A stretch of 64,000 nucleotides of DNA from Reyranella sp. (GTDB lineage: Bacteria > Pseudomonadota > Alphaproteobacteria > Reyranellales > Reyranellaceae): assembly GCF_004297265.1 (NCBI RefSeq), contig NZ_SCUT01000024.1, positions 186,001-250,000 of the forward strand, read 5' to 3'. The position numbers were made by a program, and so were the translations under genes. Below are positions 15,544 through 23,925 of this stretch, piece by piece. A model generated the notes under the pieces. The model searched no databases. It was not told the DNA's origin and was given only the letters and a program-made list of their open reading frames with translations. Numbering within the stretch: position 1 is the stretch's first letter; every line of letters begins with the position of its first letter.

Positions 15544-18144
15544 TCAGGCCGCGCTCAGCGCCATCGGGCGGAAAGTGCTCTTTTCGGTGCCGCAATCCGG
15601 GCATCGCCAGGTCGCCGGCAGTGCCGCGAAGGACGTGCCCGGAGCGAATCCTTGCTCCGGCAGGCCACTGGCTTCCTCATAGACGTAATAGCAGCCACGG
15701 CAGATGAAGCGCCGTTCCGGCATGGTAGAAACGGCTGCAAGTGCCAGTCCGACGTGGTGTTGAACGGTGTCGGTCGGCGCGATGACCTGGGCGCCGATGC
15801 TCACCGCACCGGTCTTTCGCGTCACCAGATAGACGCCCAGGTCCTTGTGCCCGAACGCCGTCCGCAGCGACGTCGGAATGTCGAGGTCGCGAAGGCCGTT
15901 CTGTGGATTGACGTTGGTCGCGCCGCATCTTCCGTTCCGACGGTCCACACGCATCACGGTATCGCCGATGACGATGTCCCGCCCGATCCACTCGAACTCC
16001 TCCCAGGGCTGGGCGCCGTCGATGTAGACGTTGGCCCGGAACCGCAGCGGATCGACCTCGACGCCCCAGCGCTCCTCGAGAGCACGTACCGTCGCGAGGT
16101 TGATCATCGAAACGATCTTGTCCGGCTTGTCCATGAAGTGGCCGCCCGTCTCGGCGCGGACCAGGCGTGGCGTGCCGTTCAGCGTGGGGACGAGCTGCTG
16201 GAAGAACGCTTCGACATCGTTGCGCCCTTTCTCGCTGGCGAGGTTGACGGCAAGGAGCTGCCGGTTGCCTTCGCGAATGGTGAAATCGAGTGTGTCGACA
16301 TCCAGATGAGTGCGCACCCGAGCGAGCGCCTCATCGAGCATGAGCATGACGAAAAGGCCCTTCTTGGCCCATTTGGCGACGTGGCCGTCGATCGGGCTGC
16401 GCGGTCGCGCCAGCGCGAACATGCGGTCGTGGGGGAAGGTGTGGCCCGCCTTGAGGATCACGTCCGTCAATCGCTGCGGGCTCAGCCCCTTGATCGGGTA
16501 TCGATAGATGTTGGTCACGACGGGCATGGGAAATCTGCTCTTGGCTGGATCGTCGGGGCCGAAACTTGCCTGAGGCAAAAGGGTCCGGCGTAGAGCCGGC
16601 TGTTGTGCAAAGCGAAGGGCCAGATGACCGGTCCCGGCGGGCGTCCGCGGCAGGCTGTCATTCGGCAGCTCGAGCGCGTCGTCGATCGCTTCCGAGAGGC
16701 GCGCGATGCCCTGCTCGATCTGGCGCGGCAGGAGGGCCGCATAGCCCATGAGGACGCAGCGGCGCGCGAGTTCCGAATCCGTGGCGTCATGCGCGCCGCC
16801 GCCCGCCAGCGAATAGACGCCGACACGGGCGCGGCGCGCAATCTCTTCGAGGACGGGCGCATCCGGTACGCCGGCCGGCAGCCGCCAGAACAGATGCAGG
16901 CCGCTCGAAGCGCCGCTGATCTCGGCCACGCCGAACTGCCGCCGCAATGCCAGCAGCAGGCTGTCGCGGTTCTCCTTGTAGCGCACGCGGATGCGCGCCA
17001 GGTGCGCCGCATAGCTGCCGCTCCGGATCATCTCGGCGAGAGTGGCCTGATCGAGCCACGAATTGCCGTTGTTCAACAGCGCCTTGGCGCTGCGCACCGC
17101 GACGGCGATCGGCTCGGGCACGATGACATAGCCGAGGCGAAGGCCTGCGCCCAACGACTTCGAGAAGGTGCCGAGATGGAGGGTGCAGTCGGGCGCCAGC
17201 GATGCGATCGACGGCAGCGGCGATCCCTCGTAGCAGAAGTCGCCGTCGTAATCGTCCTCGAGGATGTAGCAGCCGGTCCGGCGCGCCCAGGCGATCAGCG
17301 CATGGCGCCGTTCCAGCGACATGACATGGCCGGTCGGGTATTGGTGCGATGGTGTCACATAGATGAGCGTGGCCGGAAGGCTTGGCAGGGAATCGGTGAC
17401 GATCCCCTGTGAATCCACAGGTACGCCGACGACCTGCGCGCCGTGGGCCTCGAAAGCATAGCGGGCGCCCTGGTAGCAGGGGTCTTCGATCATGCCGACC
17501 GTGCCGGCCCCGAGGAACAGGCGCGACGCGATGTTGATGCCCTCCTGGACGCCGCTCGTCACGACGACCCGATTGACGTCGGCGACGATGCTGCGCGTTG
17601 TCGCGACATGGCCAGCGATCGCCGTCCGCAGGACAGCGAGGCCCGCGGGATCGGAATACTGCGATATGCCTGCGGCGCCGCCCTGCGACAGGCTCTTCTG
17701 CAGGAGCCGTCGCCAGGTCTTCAGCGGGAACAATGCTGCGTTCGGCCGTCCGGGGAAGAAATCGAACGCGAGCCGATTGCGGTTCCTCGCCACCAGGTCC
17801 TGGGCACGGATTGGCATGCAGGGGAGAGGCATCGAGGAAGGGCTGCCCCCCTCTGCGATGATGGCGGGTGGGGCGGCCGGCCGTGCCGTGTGGTCCGGCA
17901 GATGGCTTGCCGCGAACATGCCCGAAGCCCGGCGCCCCTCGACATAGCTTTCGATCATCAGCGACTCGTAGGCGCGCACCACGGTATTGCGCGACACGTC
18001 GAGCTGGTCGGCAAGCCTGCGGGACGACGGCATGCGCGTGCCCGGCGCAATGCGACCCTGCAGGATGGCATCGCGCAGTTGCTCGACGATCTGCGCGGCC
18101 AGCGTGGCCGGGCGGGAGCGATCGAGGAGCAGCGGGATCTGCAT
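15544..18144 (-). CDS. Fusion ORF: MocR-type regulator + MOSC domain + rubredoxin
   Basis: One uninterrupted frame encodes 866 residues. Residues 1-75 form a GntR-type winged helix (SSRRLADQLDVSRNTVVRAY). Residues ~125-510 form an aminotransferase-like PLP domain with the Schiff-base Lys329 in TFSKSLGAGLRLGY, together a standard MocR/PdxR-like regulator. A ~30-residue poorly structured linker leads to Met540 (base 16527), where a MOSC N-terminal/MOSC module begins (YRYPIKGLSPQRL; putative Moco-ligand Cys740 in GRCGATNVNPQNG). Residues 808-866 are a rubredoxin with Cys815, 818, 848 and 851. Alternative: two genes whose separating stop was lost, or a sequencing error. Only a weak ribosome-binding site precedes 16527. 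Confidence 0.8.
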   Translation of the reverse strand: MQIPLLLDRSRPATLAAQIVEQLRDAILQGRIAPGTRMPSSRRLADQLDVSRNTVVRAYESLMIESYVEGRRASGMFAASHLPDHTARPAAPPAIIAEGGSPSSMPLPCMPIRAQDLVARNRNRLAFDFFPGRPNAALFPLKTWRRLLQKSLSQGGAAGISQYSDPAGLAVLRTAIAGHVATTRSIVADVNRVVVTSGVQEGINIASRLFLGAGTVGMIEDPCYQGARYAFEAHGAQVVGVPVDSQGIVTDSLPSLPATLIYVTPSHQYPTGHVMSLERRHALIAWARRTGCYILEDDYDGDFCYEGSPLPSIASLAPDCTLHLGTFSKSLGAGLRLGYVIVPEPIAVAVRSAKALLNNGNSWLDQATLAEMIRSGSYAAHLARIRVRYKENRDSLLLALRRQFGVAEISGASSGLHLFWRLPAGVPDAPVLEEIARRARVGVYSLAGGGAHDATDSELARRCVLMGYAALLPRQIEQGIARLSEAIDDALELPNDSLPRTPAGTGHLALRFAQQPALRRTLLPQASFGPDDPAKSRFPMPVVTNIYRYPIKGLSPQRLTDVILKAGHTFPHDRMFALARPRSPIDGHVAKWAKKGLFVMLMLDEALARVRTHLDVDTLDFTIREGNRQLLAVNLASEKGRNDVEAFFQQLVPTLNGTPRLVRAETGGHFMDKPDKIVSMINLATVRALEERWGVEVDPLRFRANVYIDGAQPWEEFEWIGRDIVIGDTVMRVDRRNGRCGATNVNPQNGLRDLDIPTSLRTAFGHKDLGVYLVTRKTGAVSIGAQVIAPTDTVQHHVGLALAAVSTMPERRFICRGCYYVYEEASGLPEQGFAPGTSFAALPATWRCPDCGTEKSTFRPMALSAA

Positions 18145-18508
18145 CGTCGATCGCCCTGCAGGAGAGGTGCCAAGGTGCCGGGCGGCGATAGGTCCAGTTG
18201 ATCGAAACTTGAGGCGTCCAGAGGACGAGCTGGCCCTGCCCGGCTGACAGGGACTGGCACCATACCGGCCCTGGCGGCGACGGCATGCTCAACAAACCGG
18301 CAATTTTCTGCGTGCGCGAAGCTCCTCCGTCCACTTGCTGGTCAAAGTGCAGGGCTGACGCAGCCGGCCGTCGGCGACGACTGGCACCCTGGCATTTCTC
18401 CATTGTGGCTCTCGGGCCTTCGCCCTCCTGACCGCATGCTGGACCCATTCACGGACGAACGGAGAGGCGGGGCCTCTCTTCCTGCAACGCGAACCGAGGA
18501 GAGAGCAT
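18145..18508. other. Divergent intergenic region, MocR fusion / UrtA-like gene
   Basis: No gene is seen in these 364 bases. A 10-base direct repeat GACTGGCACC occurs at 18252-18261 and 18379-18388. A short hairpin (GAGAGGC, loop GGG, GCCTCTC) lies just upstream of the UrtA-like gene, whose ribosome-binding site GAGGAGAGAG precedes its start. MocR regulators often bind direct repeats near their own promoter, so a shared regulatory region is plausible but not shown. Confidence 0.4.
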
Positions 18509-19804
18509 ATGAATATGGCACGAAGGTCCTGGTTGGGGGCATTGGGCGGCTTGCTGCTCATGACCGCCGGCATCGGGGGACAGGCCCAGGCCCAGGAGAC
18601 GATCAAGATCGGCATCCTGCATTCGCTGTCGGGAACGATGGCGATCAGCGAGACCATCCTGAAGGACCTGATGCTGATGCAGGTCGCCGATCTCAATGCC
18701 CGGGGTGGCCTGCTGGGCAAGAAGGTCGAGGCGGTGGTGGTCGACCCGGCGTCGAACTGGCCGCTGTTCGCCGAGAAGGCGCGCGAACTCCTGTTGAAGG
18801 ACAAGGTCGCCGCAGTGTTCGGCTGCTGGACCTCGGTCAGCCGCAAGTCCGTGCTGCCGGTGTTCGAGGAACTGAACGGCCTTCTCTTCTACCCGCTCGA
18901 GTACGAGGGCGAGGAAGCTTCGTACAACATCTTCTACGGCAGCTCCGTCCCCGACAACAAGGCGATCCCGGCCGTCGAGTACCTGATGAGCAAGGACGGC
19001 GGCGAAGTGAAGCGCTTCGTGCTCGAAGGCACGGACTACGTTTATCCCCGCACGTCGAACAAGATCATCCGCGCCTATCTGCAGAAGAAGGGCGTGAAGG
19101 ATGAAGACATCATGGAGAACTATACGCCGTTCGGATTCTCCGACTGGCAGACCGAGGTAGCCGCCATCAAGAAGTTCGGATCGTCGGGCAAGAAGACGGC
19201 CGTCATCTCCACCGTCAACGGCGACGCGAATGTTCCTTTCTACAAGGAACTGGGGAACCAAGGCATCAAGGCCAAGGACATCCCCGTCATCGCCTTCTCG
19301 GTGGGCGAGGAGGAATTGGCCGGCGTCGATACCAAGCCGCTGGTCGGGCATCTCGCCGCCTGGAGCTACTTCCAGTCCGTCGACGGTCCGGAGAACAAGG
19401 CCTTCATCGCCAAGTGGCGCGCCTATTCGAAGAACCCGAAGCGCGTGACCAACGATCCGATGGAATCGGCCTACATCCTCTTCAACATGTGGGTGCAGGC
19501 GGTGCAGCAGGCCGGAACGACCAACGTCGATGCGGTCCGGCAGGCGATGACGGGTCAGAAGGTGAAGTCGCCCTCGGGCTTCGAGGTGACGATGGGCTCC
19601 AACCATCACATGGCAAAGCCCGTGATGATCGGGGAGATCCAGGGAGATGGTCAGTTCTCCATCGTCTACCAGAGCAAGGCATTGCAACCCAAGGCCTGGA
19701 GCCCCTACGTCGATGCCAACGCCGGGAAGATTGCCGATTGGGCATGGCCCTGGGTCTGCGGTGGTTGCACCACGCCCAAATACTCGTCCATGGCCCTGCA
19801 GTGA
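18509..19804 (+). CDS. UrtA/FmdD-like urea/short-amide ABC transporter substrate-binding protein
   Basis: The 431-residue protein has a signal peptide ending near GQAQAQE and then a mature type I periplasmic binding domain starting ETIKIGILHSLSGTMAISE. The motifs VFGCWTSVSRKSVLPVFEE, GTDYVYPRTSNKII and GHLAAWSYFQSVD match UrtA/FmdD proteins that bind urea or short amides. No permease or ATPase genes lie next to it, so it is an orphan binding protein that must use a distant transporter or act as a sensor. It diverges from the MocR fusion, which might regulate it. A good terminator follows. Confidence 0.9.
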   Translation: MNMARRSWLGALGGLLLMTAGIGGQAQAQETIKIGILHSLSGTMAISETILKDLMLMQVADLNARGGLLGKKVEAVVVDPASNWPLFAEKARELLLKDKVAAVFGCWTSVSRKSVLPVFEELNGLLFYPLEYEGEEASYNIFYGSSVPDNKAIPAVEYLMSKDGGEVKRFVLEGTDYVYPRTSNKIIRAYLQKKGVKDEDIMENYTPFGFSDWQTEVAAIKKFGSSGKKTAVISTVNGDANVPFYKELGNQGIKAKDIPVIAFSVGEEELAGVDTKPLVGHLAAWSYFQSVDGPENKAFIAKWRAYSKNPKRVTNDPMESAYILFNMWVQAVQQAGTTNVDAVRQAMTGQKVKSPSGFEVTMGSNHHMAKPVMIGEIQGDGQFSIVYQSKALQPKAWSPYVDANAGKIADWAWPWVCGGCTTPKYSSMALQ

Positions 19805-19846
19805 CTTGATCCGCCGGGGCATCCGCTCGTCCTGCGCCGGATCCGG

Positions 19847-19880
19847 ATGGCAGCCTCTCAAAAGGGCTGCCATTCTTTTT
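19847..19880 (+). terminator. Rho-independent terminator after UrtA-like gene
   Basis: A nine-base stem ATGGCAGCC / GGCTGCCAT with a nine-base loop is followed by TCTTTTT. It lies 43 bases after the UrtA-like stop and just before the convergent luciferase-like gene. Confidence 0.85.
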
Positions 19881-19896
19881 GCATGATCGGCTGGCC

Positions 19897-20916
19897 TCAG
19901 CCTTGGAAGCCGTAGGCCTTTGCGAGTTCGGTATAGCTGTCGCGGCGGACCTGTTCGTCGTGGGTCCAGGTGACGACGGCCATCTCGTCGACGCCGACAC
20001 GTTCCTTCAATTCGGTGATGCGGGCCGCAACCTCAGGGCCGGTGCCGACGAAGGAGTCCTTGCGGAACTGTTCCATCTTCGCCGCCTCGTAGGCGGTGAG
20101 CGGCGCCTGGGCGGCCTCGTCGGGCGGCAGCAGCGGGCCCAGGATGTTCTTGTCGCGATTGATGCGGCTCAGCGCCCGAGACGTGAAGTGGTATTGCGCC
20201 TTTTCCATCGTCTCGGCGGCCAACGCCCAGACGCAGAGGGCGGAGTGCGGTTCGGGATGCCGCGCGCTCGGGCGATAGGTGCGCTTGTAGAGGTCGATGG
20301 CGCGCTCGCCGCCGGCGCCGTCGCTGAAGAACCAGGCATAGCAATAAGGCAGGCCGAACAGCGCCGCGACCTGCGCGCCATAGTCGGAACTGCCCAGGAT
20401 CCAGACTTCCGGCGCGGTCTCCGCCTGCGGGAAGGCCTTCACCGAGCCGAAGGGATGGCGGTCGATCAGCGGTTCGTTGTGTACCCAGGCGATCAGGTCG
20501 CGCACGTCGGCGGGGAAATGCTCGGGGCGTTCGTTGGCCGCGGGATTGAGCGCAAAGGCGGTTCGGCCGTCCGAACCCGGCGCGCGACCGAGGCCGAGGT
20601 CGATGCGGCCCGGCGCCAGGGCATCGAGCACGCGGAAGACCTCGGCCACTTTGAACGGCGAATAGTGCGGCAGCATGATGCCGGCGCTACCGATGCGTAT
20701 CCGTTCCGTCGTGGCCGCGATCGCCGCCATCACGATCTCGGGCGCGGTCCCGACGATCGTCGGATGGTTGTGGTGCTCCGACACCCAGAAGCGCTCGTAG
20801 CCCAGCGCCTCGCAATGCCGGGCAAGCGACACGGTGTTTCGGATCGACTGGTCCTGTGGCCGCCCGGAAACGGCGATGGACTGGTCGAGGACGGAAAGGC
20901 GAAAGGGACGCGACAT
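19897..20916 (-). CDS. LLM-class flavin-dependent oxidoreductase (luciferase-like)
   Basis: This 339-residue protein is a single-component bacterial luciferase-like monooxygenase. Typical blocks are the N-terminal LSVLDQSIAV, ALGYERFWVSEHHN, GSAGIMLPHYSPFKVAE and RIDLGLGRAPGSD, as in the MsnO8-type group. It would use FMNH2 or F420H2 and often oxidises organosulfur or other small organics; the substrate here is unknown. It follows an amino-acid-type binding protein gene by 23 bases in the same direction, so the two may form a uptake-oxidation pair. Confidence 0.9.
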   Translation of the reverse strand: MSRPFRLSVLDQSIAVSGRPQDQSIRNTVSLARHCEALGYERFWVSEHHNHPTIVGTAPEIVMAAIAATTERIRIGSAGIMLPHYSPFKVAEVFRVLDALAPGRIDLGLGRAPGSDGRTAFALNPAANERPEHFPADVRDLIAWVHNEPLIDRHPFGSVKAFPQAETAPEVWILGSSDYGAQVAALFGLPYCYAWFFSDGAGGERAIDLYKRTYRPSARHPEPHSALCVWALAAETMEKAQYHFTSRALSRINRDKNILGPLLPPDEAAQAPLTAYEAAKMEQFRKDSFVGTGPEVAARITELKERVGVDEMAVVTWTHDEQVRRDSYTELAKAYGFQG

Positions 20917-20939
20917 GGACTGGAGATGGGCCCTGCGGC

Positions 20940-21800
20940 CTATTCCGGCAAGGTCGCGATCATGTAGAGTGTCTGCAGTTGCTGCGTCGGCCGTGCGTTC
21001 TTGCCGAACACGTCGCCGAAGATCGTGGCGATCTGGCCGGAGCGGTAGATGTGGCTCAGCGCCCGGTCGACGGCGAGGCGGAAAGGACCTTCGCCCAGCT
21101 TCATGGCGAGCGCGAAGGGCTCGAGACTGAGATAGGTGTTCGCCAGCAGGATCCTGGACGCGTCCTTGTGGTCCTTGATCATCGCGGTGAGCATCGCACC
21201 GCCCGCGAAGTAGGCGGAAATCTCGCCCTTCTCCAATGCCGTCATTGCCGCCGTGAAGTCGGTGAAGGGCACCACGGTCGCCGCCACGTGGATGGAAGCC
21301 AGCGCCTTGCGCAGTTCCTCCTCCGTCAAGGTGCCGGCAACCGCGCCGACCTTCTTGCCGGCGAGGTCCTGCATGTCGCGCGGGCCGTCGTTGCGGATGG
21401 CGAAGCTGGTGCCGTCGACGAAGGTGGTTATGGAGAAGTCGACCACGGCGCGGCGGTCCAGCGTCTCGGTGAGAGAGTCGCAGAGCAGGTCGATCTTGCC
21501 CTGCTTGATCATGTCCAGCCGGTTCTCGGTGGTGACCGGCACGAATTCGACCTTGAGGCCGGGCAGCTTGAGCTGCTTGGCGATATCCCCGGCCACGGCC
21601 TCGCAGAGCTGGACCATGAAGCCGGAGGGTTTGCCGTTCGGGCCCTTGTAGGCGAAGGGGTGGGCGTTCTCTCGGAAGCCGCCGCGGATCACGCCGTTCT
21701 TGGCGATGTCGTCCAGGGTGCCGGCCCAGGCGCTGCCGGCGACCAGGAAGCCCATGGCCAACGCCAGTGTCGGGGCAAGGCCGCTTACGAATCGCTTCAT
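20940..21800 (-). CDS. Family 3 (amino-acid type) ABC transporter substrate-binding protein
   Basis: The 286-residue protein has a signal peptide (start MKRFVSGLAPTLALAMGF, cleavage near GSAWAG) followed by a family 3 extracellular solute-binding domain: NGVIRGGFRENAHPFAYKG, GFMVQLCEAVAGDIAK, and a Gly/Asp-rich hinge QGKIDLLCDSLTET. It binds a polar amino acid or similar small acid in the periplasm. No permease or ATPase is adjacent. It precedes the luciferase-like oxidoreductase on the same strand. The frame is open upstream to 22118, but the signal peptide fixes the start at 21800. Confidence 0.9.
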   Translation of the reverse strand: MKRFVSGLAPTLALAMGFLVAGSAWAGTLDDIAKNGVIRGGFRENAHPFAYKGPNGKPSGFMVQLCEAVAGDIAKQLKLPGLKVEFVPVTTENRLDMIKQGKIDLLCDSLTETLDRRAVVDFSITTFVDGTSFAIRNDGPRDMQDLAGKKVGAVAGTLTEEELRKALASIHVAATVVPFTDFTAAMTALEKGEISAYFAGGAMLTAMIKDHKDASRILLANTYLSLEPFALAMKLGEGPFRLAVDRALSHIYRSGQIATIFGDVFGKNARPTQQLQTLYMIATLPE

Positions 21801-21875
21801 CTCGTCCCTCTTCGAATGACGGCGAAACAATCCGATATTCGGCCCGTTGTCGCCACTGGAAATCCGGAGGACACG

Positions 21876-22337
21876 ATGGCCCGCTCCAAGAAGTCCGCTC
21901 CCGTCTCCCGCGTCGTCGGTATCGACCATATCTCCATCAGGGTCAGCGACTACGAGAAGTCGAAGGCCTTCTACGGGGGGCTGTTCACGTTCCTGGGGTT
22001 CGAAATCTCGGACGAGTATCCCTCGACCATCGGCTGGACCAACGGCAAGACGCGCTACTGGATCGCGCCGGCCGAAGGGCGCAAGACGCATCGCATCGGC
22101 GATGTCGGCCTGCATCATTATGCATTCCAGCTGCGCAGCCGGCGGGACGTCGATGCGCTGCAGGGATACCTGGAAGGGCAGGGCGTGCGCATCGTCGATC
22201 CGGCCGACGAATATTATGAGGACTACTACGCCGTGTTCTTCCTCGATCCCGACGGGCTGAAGCTCGAAGGCATGAAATACGGCGAGCTGGCCGCGAAGCG
22301 GAAGCGTCAGCGAAAGTCCTCCAGGAAGGAGGGGTAA
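21876..22337 (+). CDS. VOC-family (glyoxalase/bleomycin-resistance fold) protein
   Basis: The 153-residue protein has a single vicinal-oxygen-chelate domain. His in GIDHISIRVSDYEKSKAFY, His in GLHHYAFQL and Glu in PDGLKLEGMKYGE mark the metal-site positions, and FFLDPDG is the characteristic ending. A basic C-terminal tail (KRKRQRKSSRKEG) follows. It may be a lyase, dioxygenase or simple binding protein. The start follows GGAGG by a few bases. An aldehyde dehydrogenase gene begins 64 bases downstream. Confidence 0.87.
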   Translation: MARSKKSAPVSRVVGIDHISIRVSDYEKSKAFYGGLFTFLGFEISDEYPSTIGWTNGKTRYWIAPAEGRKTHRIGDVGLHHYAFQLRSRRDVDALQGYLEGQGVRIVDPADEYYEDYYAVFFLDPDGLKLEGMKYGELAAKRKRQRKSSRKEG

Positions 22338-22401
22338 GCCCGGCCGTTCTGCTTGTGGCGCCGCGCCCTGCGGGCCAAACTCCGGCCCTCAAAATACGGA
22401 G

Positions 22402-23904
22402 ATGCCCATGGATACCGTGACCCCCACCAAGCTTTCGCCCGCATCGGGCACCTATCAGCCCAAGGGCCAGCTGATCGGCGGCAAATGGATCGGCAGCGTG
22501 TCCGGCAAGGTTATCACGATCGAGAACCCCGGCAAGAAGACATCGATCGCCCAGGTGCCACACGCCGGTGCCGCGGACGTCGAGCTGGCCGTGACCGCCG
22601 CCGAGAAGGCGTTCCCGTCCTGGAAGAACGTCGTGCCGCGCGAGCGCGGCAAGCTCCTGCTCAAGATCGCCGAGGCGATGGAAGCGCGTGTCGAGGAGAT
22701 GGCGCGCACGATCGCCATGGAGACCGGCAACGCGCTGCGCACCCAGGCGCGCGGGGAGGCCAAGCTGGCGGCCGACATCTTCCGCTATTTCGGTGGCCTC
22801 GCGTCTGAGCTGAAAGGCGAGACCGTGCCGCTGGGCGAGAGCGTGCTGTCCTACACGCGCCGCGAGCCGCTCGGTATCGTGGGCGCCATCATCCCTTGGA
22901 ACGCGCCTGTCATGCTGGGCGCGCTCAAGATCGCGCCCGCGCTCTGTGCCGGCAACGTGCTGGTGATGAAGGCGGCCGAGGACGCGCCGCTCGCGGTACT
23001 GATGATGGCGGACATCACGAACGAGTTCGTGCCGCCCGGCGTGTTGAACGTGATTACCGGATACGGCGAGGAGTGCGGCGGTGCGCTCGCCAACCATCCG
23101 AAGATCCGCAAGCTCTCCTTCACCGGCTCGACCGAGGTCGGCAAGGTGATCATGCGCGCCGCCGCCGAGCGCATCGTGCCGGTGTCGCTGGAACTCGGCG
23201 GCAAGAGCCCCTCGATCGTCTATCCCGATGCCGACGAGGATTGGGCGGTCGACGGCATCATCAATGCCATGCGCTTCACCCGCCAGAGCCAGAGCTGCAC
23301 CGCCGGCTCGCGCATGTTCCTGCACGAGGACATCTTCGACAGTTTCCTCAAGAAGCTCGAGAAGAAGGTCACCGCGCTGAAGATCGGCGATCCGCTGGAC
23401 GAGGCGAGCGACATCGGCACCATCATCAACAACAAGCAGTACACCAAGGTCTGCAAGTACGTGCAGGATGGTCTCGACCGCTCCGATGCCAGGCTGGTGT
23501 TCGGCGGCCTGCCGCCCAAGACCGGTCCGCTGAGCGAAGGCTACTTCACCATGCCGACCGTGTTCGCCGACCGCTCGAACGACTGGCGTCTCGCCCGCGA
23601 GGAGATCTTCGGGCCGGTGCTGGTGGCGATCCGCTGGAGCGACGAGGCCGAGGCGATCCGCATGGCCAACGACAGCCATTACGGCCTCGCCGCCTATGTC
23701 TGGACCCACGACATCGGCAAGGGCCTGCGCGCCGCGCACGCGATCGAATCGGGCTGGGTGCAGGTGAACCAGGGTGGCGGCCAGACGCCCGGCATGTCCT
23801 ATGGCGGCTACAAGCAGAGCGGCCTCGGCCGCGAATTCTCGCTGGAGGGCATGCTCGACAGTTTCACGCAGCGCAAGAGCGTGACGGTCAATTTGGCGGT
23901 CTGA
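22402..23904 (+). CDS. NAD(P)-dependent aldehyde dehydrogenase
   Basis: The 500-residue protein is a full-length aldehyde dehydrogenase of the betaine/hydroxymuconic-semialdehyde type. Catalytic Cys299 lies in RQSQSCTAGS, general base Glu264 in SLELGGKSP and Asn167 in PWNAPV. FTGSTEVGK is the cofactor-binding turn. It oxidises an aldehyde to an acid with NAD(P)+. It follows the VOC protein gene and is convergent with the amidase. ATG at 22402 or at 22408 may be used. The physiological aldehyde cannot be told from sequence alone. Confidence 0.93.
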   Translation: MPMDTVTPTKLSPASGTYQPKGQLIGGKWIGSVSGKVITIENPGKKTSIAQVPHAGAADVELAVTAAEKAFPSWKNVVPRERGKLLLKIAEAMEARVEEMARTIAMETGNALRTQARGEAKLAADIFRYFGGLASELKGETVPLGESVLSYTRREPLGIVGAIIPWNAPVMLGALKIAPALCAGNVLVMKAAEDAPLAVLMMADITNEFVPPGVLNVITGYGEECGGALANHPKIRKLSFTGSTEVGKVIMRAAAERIVPVSLELGGKSPSIVYPDADEDWAVDGIINAMRFTRQSQSCTAGSRMFLHEDIFDSFLKKLEKKVTALKIGDPLDEASDIGTIINNKQYTKVCKYVQDGLDRSDARLVFGGLPPKTGPLSEGYFTMPTVFADRSNDWRLAREEIFGPVLVAIRWSDEAEAIRMANDSHYGLAAYVWTHDIGKGLRAAHAIESGWVQVNQGGGQTPGMSYGGYKQSGLGREFSLEGMLDSFTQRKSVTVNLAV

Positions 23905-23925
23905 CGCCGGGGACGCGCCCCCAGT

